Shown here in pieces: positions 1-10,108 of a stretch of DNA of 64,000 nt (position 1 is its first letter; every line of letters begins with the position of its first letter). The translations under genes were made by a program, and so were the position numbers. The stretch comes from Bryopsis sp. KO-2023 (taxonomy: Eukaryota; Chlorophyta; Ulvophyceae; Bryopsidales; Bryopsidaceae). The DNA is taken from contig BSYQ01000005.1 in the NCBI GenBank assembly GCA_030272585.1, forward strand, positions 372,001 to 436,000, given 5' to 3'. The notes below the pieces were generated by a model, which had not been told where the DNA came from, searched no databases, and saw only the letters and a program-made list of their open reading frames with translations.

Positions 1-507
1 AGCGGAGTGCTCAACCCAAACCCGATTTGCCAAAAACTCGCTTCTGATGTGGACGGGACCGGCGTTTACTCGAAACTTACAGTCATTTAATCGAAGATGA
101 ATTTATTGTTTGTCCGTCGCACAAGCGGTCCACTCCCAGTTTGCACCACCAAGAAAAAGCCTTGTTGCTGATGGGATTCCAGAATTTCGATTCCTGTTAT
201 TGTGTTTGGGTTCATCTTCGCATTCATAGCGAACAGCGACTGTTTTTTTCATACAATAAACTAATTTGGTTGTTCAGAGCTACTCAATTTCACGAATTCT
301 GTCGAATATTTAAGTATGAAGAAACTGAGTTGCATATGTTCTCTTCATTCACGGTGACTTGAAATATAAAAGAAACAAGCAGACACGAGATAATTGGTTG
401 ATGAATAAGAAGCTAGAACCATCCAAAAAAAGCCACTCTTCTTTTTAAATTTCACCTCCCAATCAATGAACATGTGAGTACCAGAATTGTATCAAACAAA
501 AGAATGC
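1..507. other. AT-rich intergenic, no gene seen
   Basis: No reading frame here resembles a known family. The short frames are AT-rich and compositionally ordinary. It is probably the 3' flank of the minus-strand F-box gene that ends at 508. Confidence 0.5.
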
Positions 508-1554
508 TTAGACTCCCTTGGAAAAATCCCACTCCCAAATATGCCCATTACCACGAACGGCCAGTAACCTCTCATCATCTACCCATAACAAAACCATCCT
601 TAACGGGAAACCTTGGTCCAGATTTTTCGAACAATGAAAACTCCTCACACACTCCCCCTCCGTTACATCCCATATTTTTATCGCATCATTAGATCCCGTG
701 AATATCCGACCTTCTCTAACAAAAACAGAGGTCCCACCATTTATAGGACCTCGAAAGGTTCGGACATGCTGACCGCTTTCGCATTCCCACAAGCGAATGT
801 TGCCATCAAACGCTCCACAAAAAATAAGTCCATCAGACACATTCAAACAGATTGCTCCCCCTTCCTGCCCACCAATCACTCTGAGGCAAGTATTATCAAG
901 CAGGTTCCATACTCGAATAGTCTCATTCATCGACCCACTCATCAGAAGATTATTTGGTTGGGGCAAGAGACAAGTAATTTTTTCTTTATGACCTTGAAGA
1001 GATTCAATCATCCTGCTCCCTTTTCTCCAAATGTGAAGACCCCCAAATTCACTCCCAAGAGCCACATTATCGCCAAGGTCCGCAATCGATAAGATTTCAC
1101 GATTGGAAATACGAATTTGGATAAGCTTTTCCCATTTGGATGGGATATATCCACACAGATGACCTTTGTCACCCCCGGTCACAAGAATCCTATCCATGAA
1201 AGAGAGACTACGGACGACGCCAACCTCCTCACAATCAAAAATAAATTTTTTTCGACCGAAATCAAACACCTTGAGCCCGTGATAACCTCCCAAGGCAATG
1301 AAATTCTCCATCATGGCACAACAACATGCGGGAAACCGTGTTTGAGGATTATGAACAATAGGCTCTACCGGTTCATGCAGCCACGCGCGCTCCAAATCGA
1401 TTTTCCTTTTCAGGGAAGACTCCTGATTCGTGACTTCTCGCCAATATTTGGCCACACAACGACATGTGGCAAGCGATACAACAAGAATTCTTTGTAGAAT
1501 ATCGACCATGATATCTCTAGGCAACTCCCATTGGACCGGAATACAATCGCTCAT
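508..1554 (-). CDS. F-box/WD40-repeat protein, intronless
   Basis: The frame encodes 348 residues from the ATG at 1554; it stays open upstream to a TTG at 1608, but the ATG lies just before the F-box and is the likelier start. Residues about 11-44 form an F-box (LPRDIMVDILQRIL, followed by CRCVAKYW). From about residue 85 to the end there are WD40 blades, best seen at LQGHKEKITCLL with IRVWNL, GNIRLWEC and AIKIWDV. Family knowledge: such proteins are substrate receptors of SCF ubiquitin ligases, the F-box binding SKP1 and the propeller binding the target. The target cannot be read from sequence. The gene has no introns, unlike the rest of the window, which could mean a retrocopy or an intron-poor family. 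It is the only unbroken conventional gene in the left 9 kb. Confidence 0.75.
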   Translation of the reverse strand: MSDCIPVQWELPRDIMVDILQRILVVSLATCRCVAKYWREVTNQESSLKRKIDLERAWLHEPVEPIVHNPQTRFPACCCAMMENFIALGGYHGLKVFDFGRKKFIFDCEEVGVVRSLSFMDRILVTGGDKGHLCGYIPSKWEKLIQIRISNREILSIADLGDNVALGSEFGGLHIWRKGSRMIESLQGHKEKITCLLPQPNNLLMSGSMNETIRVWNLLDNTCLRVIGGQEGGAICLNVSDGLIFCGAFDGNIRLWECESGQHVRTFRGPINGGTSVFVREGRIFTGSNDAIKIWDVTEGECVRSFHCSKNLDQGFPLRMVLLWVDDERLLAVRGNGHIWEWDFSKGV

Positions 1555-1820
1555 GGTTCCGCCCCCTTCAATTCGAAAAAACGATTCACCAATCAGCAAA
1601 TCAACCAATGAAAATATTTTTCAGGAGGAGTCACTCTGCTTTCGAAAGAAACGACGCTCTCAAAAGCGAGATTTTGATTGCCTTGCCGAGGGCGCAAGCC
1701 TTTTTAAGCGAACAAAGCTTTTTCGCTGGGGCGCAAGGCGGCACCATAAATCGAAATCACTACTGTACTCAATCTAGAGCTGCACCAACTCAACCAGCAA
1801 GGCACGAACGATAAACGCAG

Positions 1821-1910
1821 CCTTTCACGAAGCCTTTGGGATTGCGATGAATCGTTTTCAGCCCACCTTTCACGAAGCCTTTGGGACTACGATGAATCGT
1901 TTTCAGCCGA
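1821..1910. repeat. 45-bp direct tandem duplication
   Basis: The block at 1821-1865, starting CCTTTCACGAAGCCTTTGGG, is repeated at 1866-1910 with only a few substitutions. It lies upstream of the F-box gene and has no coding frame. Confidence 0.8.
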
Positions 1911-3715
1911 CCTGAGGGGATGATTTGGCAGGTCTACGTTCGATCGGAGAGGAGTGGATGCGAGCATCACAGATAAAAAAATACGTATATAATGGTCATC
2001 GTCCGTGCACGTTGCGTTCCTCGGGCTTTGATTGGATGGTTTGAGATTTTCTCTGACAAATCTAATGCATTGGAAAAGACAGCATTTGCCATCCATCCAA
2101 ACTCCACTCCCTCCCCCAGAATTGCCACAATCCAGAACCAGGTTCACCAAGGGAGGGGGGTATACTTCTCCCATATAATAAACCTCAGAAGCAAATTTGC
2201 TTTAAAGGCAAGAAAATAAGGAGGAAAAACGGAGACCAGGCACGAGTAGAGTAGTGAACATGATTTGTACAAACAAATATTATGAGAATCGAACCAACCA
2301 TTAATTGGAATTTCGAACGCGCCCGTCTCTCTTTTTCTCAAGTTCTTTGAAAAATACAAGAAAAAAAAGGGCAAAAGGGCCCCACAATGGACTAGGATCC
2401 CACGATTTGGTCTCGAACATCAGAATTATTTGATGCAGCAAGACCCAGCACTGAAATCATGGCTCCACTTCGATACCAATATCGAATCATTCCATAACGT
2501 TTTTTTGGTTTTCGCCTACACTACCCTCCACCTCTAAATCACATGGATTTTCTTTATGGGTGTGTTTCCTGAATAGTTCTTCTCTAATATTGCATCCCAA
2601 ACATCAATCGATCAAAGCGTAAAGCAAGTCGAAACCCCCCGCCACATTGATCCAAGTAACCAATAACTTGACGTTCCCACATCAACAATTTTTTCCCTTG
2701 TGCTTAAAAATTATGTGGAGGTGCACTGGTAAAGACCCCGGAGAAACAGAATGAAAAGGGCTCGACACCAAGCATGCATGAAACCCCACAGCCGGACCAA
2801 TTCCATTGATCCAACATATTTTGTAAGGTCCCCCCCCCCCAAAAAAAAAGAAAATGATGGAGCTTCTTTTGTAGAACTGCTGCTTTTCATCAAGCACCGA
2901 ACCTACTGTTTCCCCTTGAAATCAAGTTCAACTGACCAACGCTGCTTCAGGGAGTCAAGGATTAGTAATATGTTGCAGCCAGTGCCTGGAGCGCCCCGTC
3001 TATGGATATCTCATTGAAAATCCTTTCATATCAAAATACCCTCCACCCCAACTCCCCCAACCTCAGAAAGGAGCAAAATATCTAGCCAGTTGTTGTTTTT
3101 CCGAGAAAATTCTTACTGTTTTGAATTCTTACTGTTTTGAAAATCACGCGTGTTCTTGGCAATAAGCAATGACATTTGTTGCCAATTGCATCGAAATACC
3201 AACTCATGATCTACAAAATGATGACTAATGAAACGATGACTCCAAAAGGTCGAAAATCCATCAACATCAGCATAACAATGTTTGTTTGTTTTTTTCCCTT
3301 TAATAATAAAATTTGAAAACCCTGCCTGTCAGACAGAAGGCAAGTATTTGCTTTTGGTGAAAAAATACATATATATATATATATATTTAGAAATGTCAAA
3401 ATTGAGGAATCTTGATGAACAGACGTCAAGATTTAAAAAATCATGCTTTTTTTTGCTTTTTTTGATATAAACTCGAAGGAAAATTAGTTTATCCCTGAAC
3501 ATCATGGGCACCAAAACATGGGGGAGCATACATCTTGAGCCCAGCAGCTTGCGCAAACGGTGGAGTCTACGGGGCTGCAAGAATCGCAAGTGAGTCGACG
3601 CCCTGTGGTAGATGCACTTAGCTGCAAAAAAAGAAAGAAATACAAGAAGAATCAACTGCCTAAGGTAATAATAAGGAATTCTTTTCTATTTATTTTTGAT
3701 TGAATGTTCATGAAC

Positions 3716-3739
3716 ATGTAAATTGAATTCAATTTACAT
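3716..3739. repeat. 24-bp perfect palindrome
   Basis: The sequence reads identically on both strands around a central GAATTC and overlaps by two bases a 14-bp palindrome at 3704-3717. It is AT-rich and could be chance or a cruciform-prone site. Confidence 0.7.
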
Positions 3740-4677
3740 TGAGCAAGCTTGCCCAACGAAGGGCGTACAAAACGATGTGATTTAGCCAATTTATTTACAT
3801 ATATGAAAGAAAAAGTGAGGATTCAACAAATGCAATACCCCAAAAAGGAAGAATTAACGATAGGCTCCAGATGCATTGGTTGGCATTTATGTATGGGGAA
3901 ATGAAGTTGAGATTGGGCAGCTATGCTGAACCTTTAATATTTTTCTGAATTCGTGGAACAGCTCCATAGTATCTGTGGTTAGTTTCAGTTTAAATCCGGG
4001 GGGGGGGGGGGGGGGAGCTGAATGAAAGAATTTGCTTATACAAGTTTCTCATTCCTTTTTTCCCTTTCTATTCATTACGACAAGAACCCCCTCACAAACT
4101 GATCAACGAGCGCTCTGCTGCCGAATTTCTTCAGTGAAATCAAAAAGAAAAAACCTTGGAAGAGCTTGTGTTCCATTTCTTTATCCTATCTTGTCGAGCC
4201 TCCAGTTTGAAATGTGCTGTTGAAGTAGGATTAATTCTTTGATATTTGTTAATTTTTTAAACCACAACACCACGCTTTTCGCCAAATATTCCTCAAGCAG
4301 TGAAAATCTGTTTTCTGGAAGGGCAAAAACACAAGGCTGCAGCTTGACTTTATCAGATTTTCTTTTTTTTTGTCTGCAGTAAGTTTAGATTTAGGCGCAA
4401 GCAGACAATTGCACACATACCTGGGATGTGGGATCTGCTTGGATGATACTTAGCATCAACTCTCGATTGCTCAGTATCCCACTCATGGCATATGCAAGCA
4501 GAGCCTGATCAAATGGCTTGTCTGGGAGAACACCAAGCAATGCTAAAAATAATAAAAGCAATCCAGCCAAAAAAACACTCCAGAAACACAGAATAAGGAT
4601 TCAATGCAATTCATGGGTGCATTCCAGTCATCCACACAGCTCAAATCGAATCCTCTTTCACTATGGGAAATCGCGGT

Positions 4678-5180
4678 CTGTGCGGGGTGTTTTGCAGACC
4701 CCGCACAGAAGCCTGAAACCCGTGCACAGAGCCAGAAAAACCCCGCACGGCTCTGTGCCCCGGTTTGGCCCCGTATTGTGCGGGGTCCCGATTTAACCCC
4801 GCACAGACTGGAACCCCGCACACAGAACCTGACGTCTTTTCCGTTGTAGGACCCCGCACAGATGAAACATAGCCCCGTACAGTGTGCGGGGCATCCTATT
4901 CTCTGTGCGGGGGTGCCGTGCGGGGTGGATATGAAAGACGTCAGGTTCTGTGTGCGGGGTTCCAGTCTGTGCGGGGTTAAATCGGGACCCCGCACAATAC
5001 GGGGCCAAACCGGGGCACAGAGCCGTGCGGGGTTTTTCTGGCTCTGTGCGTGGGTGTTGGAGGTTTGTGCGATTCTTGCAACACCCCGCACAAGGAGGCC
5101 AGGTCCCCGCACAACTGTGCGGGGTCTGTGTGCGGGGTGATTGTGATGACCGTGTGCGGGGTGATTGTGGCTTTGGGCGG
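4678..5180. repeat. GTGCGGGG motif array, GC-rich island
   Basis: About 500 bp of GC-rich DNA inside AT-rich surroundings. By eye it contains about 11 copies of GTGCGGGG and 8 of its complement CCCCGCAC. Neither the spacing nor the orientation is regular. All six frames are open over hundreds of bases because the motif lacks stops, so the long frames here (for example 4543-5112 minus and 4793-5209 minus) are not evidence of coding. Composition unlike the neighbours suggests an inserted or locally amplified element. I see no clear target-site duplication. Confidence 0.75.
4724..5049. repeat. 116-bp perfect inverted repeat, 94-bp spacer
   Basis: Bases 4724-4839 are the exact reverse complement of 4934-5049, checked base by base. 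The spacer (4840-4933) is itself built of the same motif. Transcription through it would give a long perfect double-stranded hairpin, and the DNA could form a cruciform. Confidence 0.9.
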
Positions 5181-5276
5181 GGATTAAAACCCTGACAAAA
5201 CACCCACAATGGAAGAATTACAACAGGGTCTGAGAGATCTCAATCATGGGAGGCTCTCAGAGAAAAAGAAGCAATG

Positions 5277-5445
5277 GAAAAGAGCAATTGAAGACTTCAA
5301 TGTGAGCTGGTTCCAGTATGTTTTGATTGGATGGCAACAGTCTTGGTAGACTTCCAACATCAGGTGACTGGGAATCAGTGGTTATTACAGGTACAAATGC
5401 ATCAAGCATTCACCCACACTGGCTTGAAAATAAACCCAATATTCT
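5277..5445 (+). repeat. Dispersed repeat, copy 1 (pair with 57237)
   Basis: A block including GACTTCAATGTGAGCTGGTT and GATTGGATGGCAACA recurs at 57237-57390 in the same orientation with scattered differences. The right-hand copy follows a kinase remnant, so this block may mark the same duplicated region of an earlier array unit. Confidence 0.6.
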
Positions 5446-8400
5446 CTTTTGGGAGCTCACCTTTTTGAGGCCGTCGAACAGAACACCTGGCGCATCTTTC
5501 TGAGGAGCGATCCCTCTTGAGTCCAGTTTTTTCCTCTGCAAAAGAGCCATGTTGAACCATCCGCTCGTGTCAAGGAGACCTTCGAATTTCAGAATGCGTG
5601 AGATTCAACCAGTGCACCTGTCAGGTTCTTGGGGTATTCTTCCATTCTGGTCGGAACATCTGACATTGTACATTGTCAGTCCATATCCATGTTGATCTGA
5701 TCCCAAGTACTTCAATGTGCGATCAATCGTGTTCGTCACCGTGTCGACCATTAGATATGACTCTCCCATGGAAACACCAAATAACAAGAACGCAAGCAGA
5801 CGGCAACTCCTGATGGAGTGAGGGTTGTCCAGTGGCAGTGAAAAAAGAGTTTCAAGCCGAACGAGCGTGAGTTCATTTGTGAACACATTTAATGTTGATG
5901 CAGGGCTGCGGTGATTATATTTCAGGAGGGAATATCTGCTGCTCGAAAGCAAAACATGGACCAGCCAAGAGAAGCTGGACCAGACAATCGACTACGCTTT
6001 CACAATGCCAGATCTATCGTTGTATCCCACAACTGTGTCATCGACATGCTGGCGCGGTGTGTATATTTGATTAATTTGGGTAATGGAACTGGAGATTGAT
6101 AAGGAAAGTGCAAAAAAAAAGGATGAAGAAGTCTGATGAACATCAGAGTTCAAGGGTTCATGAAAAGATCTTTTTTATGACTATTTCTAGATATAGTCCT
6201 GCAAACAACAAAGTGCTGGGCCCCTCTTTCGTTTGTGTCTTGTCTATTGGCGATTATTTTTGGGTTGGTTACAGGAGCTTAATTCCAGTCTTTGCCATTC
6301 AGCAGAGCGACGACGTCGACGTTACCCCTGAGCCTGTTTTTCTTCTTGTTTTGATGAATTATTTTCTGCCAGATGCACAGGGAACCTTAGAAAAAAAATT
6401 GATCCTTCGGCTTCTTGATTGAAACACCTTTTTTTTCCTTACTGAATATGAGGGTTGGGCTGGGTTGGACTCGATGATTTTGTATTAGGCTGTTGCCAGC
6501 AAGGCCTGTATCAATTGGATAGTAGTAGCAGTAACGCAAGGTGTTCCGTCAGTGTAGAACAATGGCTGACGCGGTGAACAATGGCTGAGCCAAGGATCAG
6601 GCATAGAAAGGTGTATCAAGTACTGCTTTGGAGACTGGCTGGCCAGCACACATAACTTCAAAAAACTCGAAAACGAAAACAAAAGAAAAAAAGGGAAAAA
6701 AAAAATATTCATCCTTGTTGTTTCAGATTTTTGGGAAGACCATTTATCACGATTTCGCTGTTTTGTTGTTTTTTCGGTGGGTTTTTTTTTTTTGCGGTTT
6801 TTTTTTCCCTCCTTCTTGTTGTTGATAATGTGGAAAACGATAATGTAAAAATCATAAGGAAAAATTATTTCAAAGTAGCACCTTTGGGTCAAGTGCTGGG
6901 GTGCTTTTTTATTTTTGCTCGATGAGCTGGTTCCAAGTGCAGGATTTTTTTTTATTTTTTTTTCGTTGTTTTTGATTTGCCAGGGCTCACCCAAGATTTC
7001 TATATTGAGATCGGTTTTGGCTTCCTGTGTTTACATCAAAATCTCAAAAGATAGGGGGAGGGGAAAGAATGGCTTTTTTCTCACTTTTCTTTTTCCCCTT
7101 TTTTTCTTTTTTTTTTCAGGGATGCCCTGGTTCACACCGGAAAACGAAAAGAGGACGGGGTTTCAATTGTTTCAGAGAGGGGTCTTTTGGTGTGTTTTTT
7201 TTTCTTTCTTTTTTTCTGGGGGGGGGCTTTTTTTATCCTTGAAGACAGGTTACAGTCGATTACTACTGCTTTCAGATTTCATCCCATGTCTCGGAACATG
7301 TTCATTCAGCCTCAACCGTTACAACCAATGTTCCAGAACATTATTGAATCACCAAACTGACTTTCCTTACTTCTCATTCAGTCTGCCACAAAATCAAAAC
7401 AACCTTTTCTATTCGGCAGTTCATTCAGCAGACTCCATTCCTAAAACTCCAGGCACAACTCTTAGCACACAAGCAGACAGAAAGGTCCTCATGTCTCTAT
7501 TTTCAGTTTACTTCACATCTCTCAAGGAGGGCGGTTTGTGGGGAAGAAAGAAGAAACAAAACTGTTTCGCATGGTTCTCTTGCACTCGAAATACTCATGC
7601 ATATGAGTAACATCCAAGTCATGCGAAGCTTCCTGTGACTCATCACATTGGGTAATGTGCAAGAGTATTTGAACAGGAAAGGAAACATTCGAAACAATTC
7701 TTGTTTTTCTTGTCCCACAACCGCCCTTCCCTGATAGGAATGAAGTAAAATTAAATAGAAAGAGGAAGTCCTTTTGTCTGCTTGTGTGCTAAGAGTTGTG
7801 CCTGGAGTTTGTGCTGAGTGATGTGTGTTTGAGTACCATTGTATTGGAGATGGTGTTATGTTGGTTTAGAAAAAACTAGACAGAACTGGGAAGAAGTGTA
7901 ATCTGCTGGAAGAATGATGTGATTAGCACTTGTTGTAATATTGCGTGGTTGATAAACATCTGATGAGATACTGAATGCAGGCTGATAGCTGTAGTGACCA
8001 ACTGTAATGCGACGGAGCATCAATTGATAGATCGTGATGCTGGTAACGCATGATTCAACATGGACTTCCAATTGATCTGGCCTTTTTTTTTCAAGGCACA
8101 CTGAGTGTAGCAAACTGATCCCAAAAGATCACCAAGATCTGATCGTGACTGATTGAAAGCAAATCGACAGTTCAATCTTTCAGTCTTCCCAGATACCACC
8201 ACTCCAATTTTCCATATCCCAACACATATAATTGGAATGTATTGAATCTGTTGTTTTTGAAGTAGTAGGAGCCGGTGCTTATGAATTAACGGGCCATGAA
8301 CCTGTGAAAGAGAACGGACGATTAACAGTGTTTTTCAAAAGAGGATGAGGGTATTCTATTCATGGTGGCTTCCTTTTGCTGTTTTGTGATTATTGCGTGT

Positions 8401-9397
8401 CTGTTTGGGTTCTTCTTCTCTTTTGCTAGCAATGTCTTTTCACTATGGACCGACAGTAGTAAGTCCTATCTTCAGTTTGTGTCCCGAGCTGATTCACAAG
8501 AGCTGCCTGGACCAGCATACATTCAAAGTGCCACACATTGCCGCTTATTCAACTCGTAAGAATATTCGATCCATTGTGAAGCGGGTGGTTTGCATCTCTT
8601 GCGGATTTTTTATCCATCCCAGGTTCCCCGTAGGTTCCAAACGTGACAAGAGGAGAGTTCCGTGAAACCCAGGTCAACGCTTTCGTCGCGCAGGCCATGT
8701 GCGTGCGACTCTAGCAAGCAGTTTAACATCAAATTGTGATTAAGGGAATTCGAAATACAGTATGAAGAAAACATAGGGTTCCCCATATCTTGTCCAGCGA
8801 AAAGAATGAAGGAATAATATTGCACAGAACACCGTTGCTTTTTTTTTCCCACTCTACTTCTTTGTGTTAACTTAACACATCGATTACATTGAATGTAATC
8901 TTTTTTAATCCGGTTTATTCAACAAGGTGGGTTTATTTCTACCACTTTTTGTTTCCTTGAAAAGGGCGTCACCACACATATGAAAGTCTACGTTCCAGAG
9001 AAGAAAAGATTTTCAAGAAAAAATGTTTTTCCCCCACACCTGAAGGAGTCTGGTGAGCTTACTGACACTGTATGGTCTGACTTTCCCACCAATGCAGAAA
9101 TCACATTTTCAACAGCCGTCAAGAAAAAGTTAATTTTGATGCCTTCTTTCGATTGATCACCTGCAATGCGACAGACCCCATAAACAACTTACCAAAAACA
9201 ATTTCAATGTTCCCTACGAAGCCACAATCCTGAGCTGATTGATCAACCAATATTTCAGAACAAGATAATTCCTGCCACCCATTTCAACAAGCAACCAAAA
9301 CTACGCTCATATTCGATGTTCGAAGCCCGACATCGAGTTTTCCACTGAAGACCAAGTTATTTTAATTACTTTTCACTCCCCTCTGAATCCATTAAAT
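5446..9397. other. Intergenic, poly-T/poly-G rich, no gene
   Basis: Nothing here resembles a known protein. A minus-strand frame at 5605-5952 (115 codons) has no recognised domain. Frames at 6485-7610 translate homopolymer-rich DNA (T runs beside G runs near 6780-7230). Imperfect hairpins lie near 8865-8901. It is probably the far-upstream part of an array unit whose leader would lie left of the window. Confidence 0.45.
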
Positions 9398-9720
9398 TTA
9401 TTTTTCCAGCCCATCAGTTTTTTCACAACGTCTCCACTTTCCATTGGGTCTTAGTGATGAGATTCTCGATAAGATATGCTGTCGAGCGACGCACGACACG
9501 ATTTTCACGCTAGAGTAAAAAGACACGCCAGGAATCAGCATCCAATCGGTTTGAAAGCCTTTTTGTACTTCAAAGTTGGGACGCACCTGTTGGCATATCG
9601 CCATGACTATGAAACGCCATCTCTATTCCTGTTCGTCCTATCAATTGTGTCCATCACAGACAAGAGGAACCATCACTCTGTTGGGAAGAATGTTCAGTTT
9701 GTTTCTCACAAAGCATTGTC
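9398..9720 (-). repeat. Dispersed block with ICQQV-type exon remnant
   Basis: On the minus strand a short stretch reads AICQQ followed by a GT donor. The same stretch occurs at 27057-27218, where the preceding codons are open (DGVPHMVTAICQQ). Here the equivalent upstream frame has a stop shortly before, so this copy looks decayed. Both copies lie downstream of a dynein unit, in keeping with unit-wide duplication. The protein is not recognised. Confidence 0.4.
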
Positions 9721-9740
9721 AAACAGAAAACCTACATATG

Positions 9741-9789
9741 AAAAAAGGCGGCACCAGGAATCGAACCCGGAATCCCACCAATACCGCCA
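9741..9789 (-). other. tRNA 3'-half-like remnant with T run
   Basis: On the minus strand 9770-9754 forms a T arm (CCGGG TTCGATT CCTGG, one G-T pair), followed by a 7-base TGCCGCC like an acceptor 3' strand and then six T, as in a pol III terminator. A box-A-like TGGCGGTATTGG lies only about 20 bases upstream of the B-box-like element, too close for a complete tRNA, and no matching 5' acceptor strand (GGCGGCA) is present. It is a degenerate tRNA or tRNA-derived SINE fragment, not a functional tRNA. Confidence 0.35.
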
Positions 9790-9937
9790 AGGTTATATAA
9801 ACTGAGTCTCTCATCAATCACATTCCTCCATTACAAGAACTCCTTCTCACATTCCTCCATTACAAGAACCTCTTGTCCAAAAGATATTTTTCTAATGAGA
9901 AGAAAAAATTTTTCAAAACCACTCGTCGCTGACTCAC

Positions 9938-10108
9938 GGTGTCTTCTTCCCCTTGGTCGAACAGCTCATCTTCAAGCTTCGTGTATTCGTTCACGAGCTC
10001 AATGTCAGTCCAGTCGAAGGCTGTGGTGTGTCTGGGTTCGCAAGGGGAGTGGGCGGTTTCGACATTCAAGTTCAACGGAGGGAATACCTCGGTTTTCAAT
10101 GGGCTACC
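9938..10108 (-). CDS. 57-codon exon of unknown family after mini-dynein
   Basis: Flanked by a good acceptor (TACACAG) and a strong donor (GTGAGT), phase 0 at both ends and in phase with the preceding dynein exon. It has acidic stretches ([14 protein letters not shown]). I do not recognise it as dynein. The sequence says it is a plausible exon; the downstream partner exon was not found. Confidence 0.45.

Larger units (their letters stand above)
1555..4677. other. Intergenic, simple-sequence rich
   Basis: No recognisable gene. It holds a 45-bp tandem duplication (1821-1910), an (AT)n run (3369-3386), a run of 18 G (3998-4015), a 9-C/9-A junction near 2830, and two adjacent perfect palindromes (3704-3717, 14 bp; 3716-3739, 24 bp). 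Frames listed on either strand are short and low in complexity. Confidence 0.5.

Noticed and set aside
4678..5180. CRISPR-like array
   Set aside because: The motif is only 8-9 bases, irregularly spaced and in both orientations, and the genome is eukaryotic.
4543..5209. Long open frames on both strands (up to 189 codons)
   Set aside because: They arise because the GTGCGGGG motif contains no stop in any frame; both strands give the same peptides because of the inverted repeat.
6485..7610. Frames of 169 and 231 codons rich in F, K and G
   Set aside because: They translate poly-T, poly-A and poly-G runs and have no domain or splice context.
9741..9789. Functional tRNA gene
   Set aside because: The 5' acceptor strand and anticodon arm are missing and the box spacing is too short.
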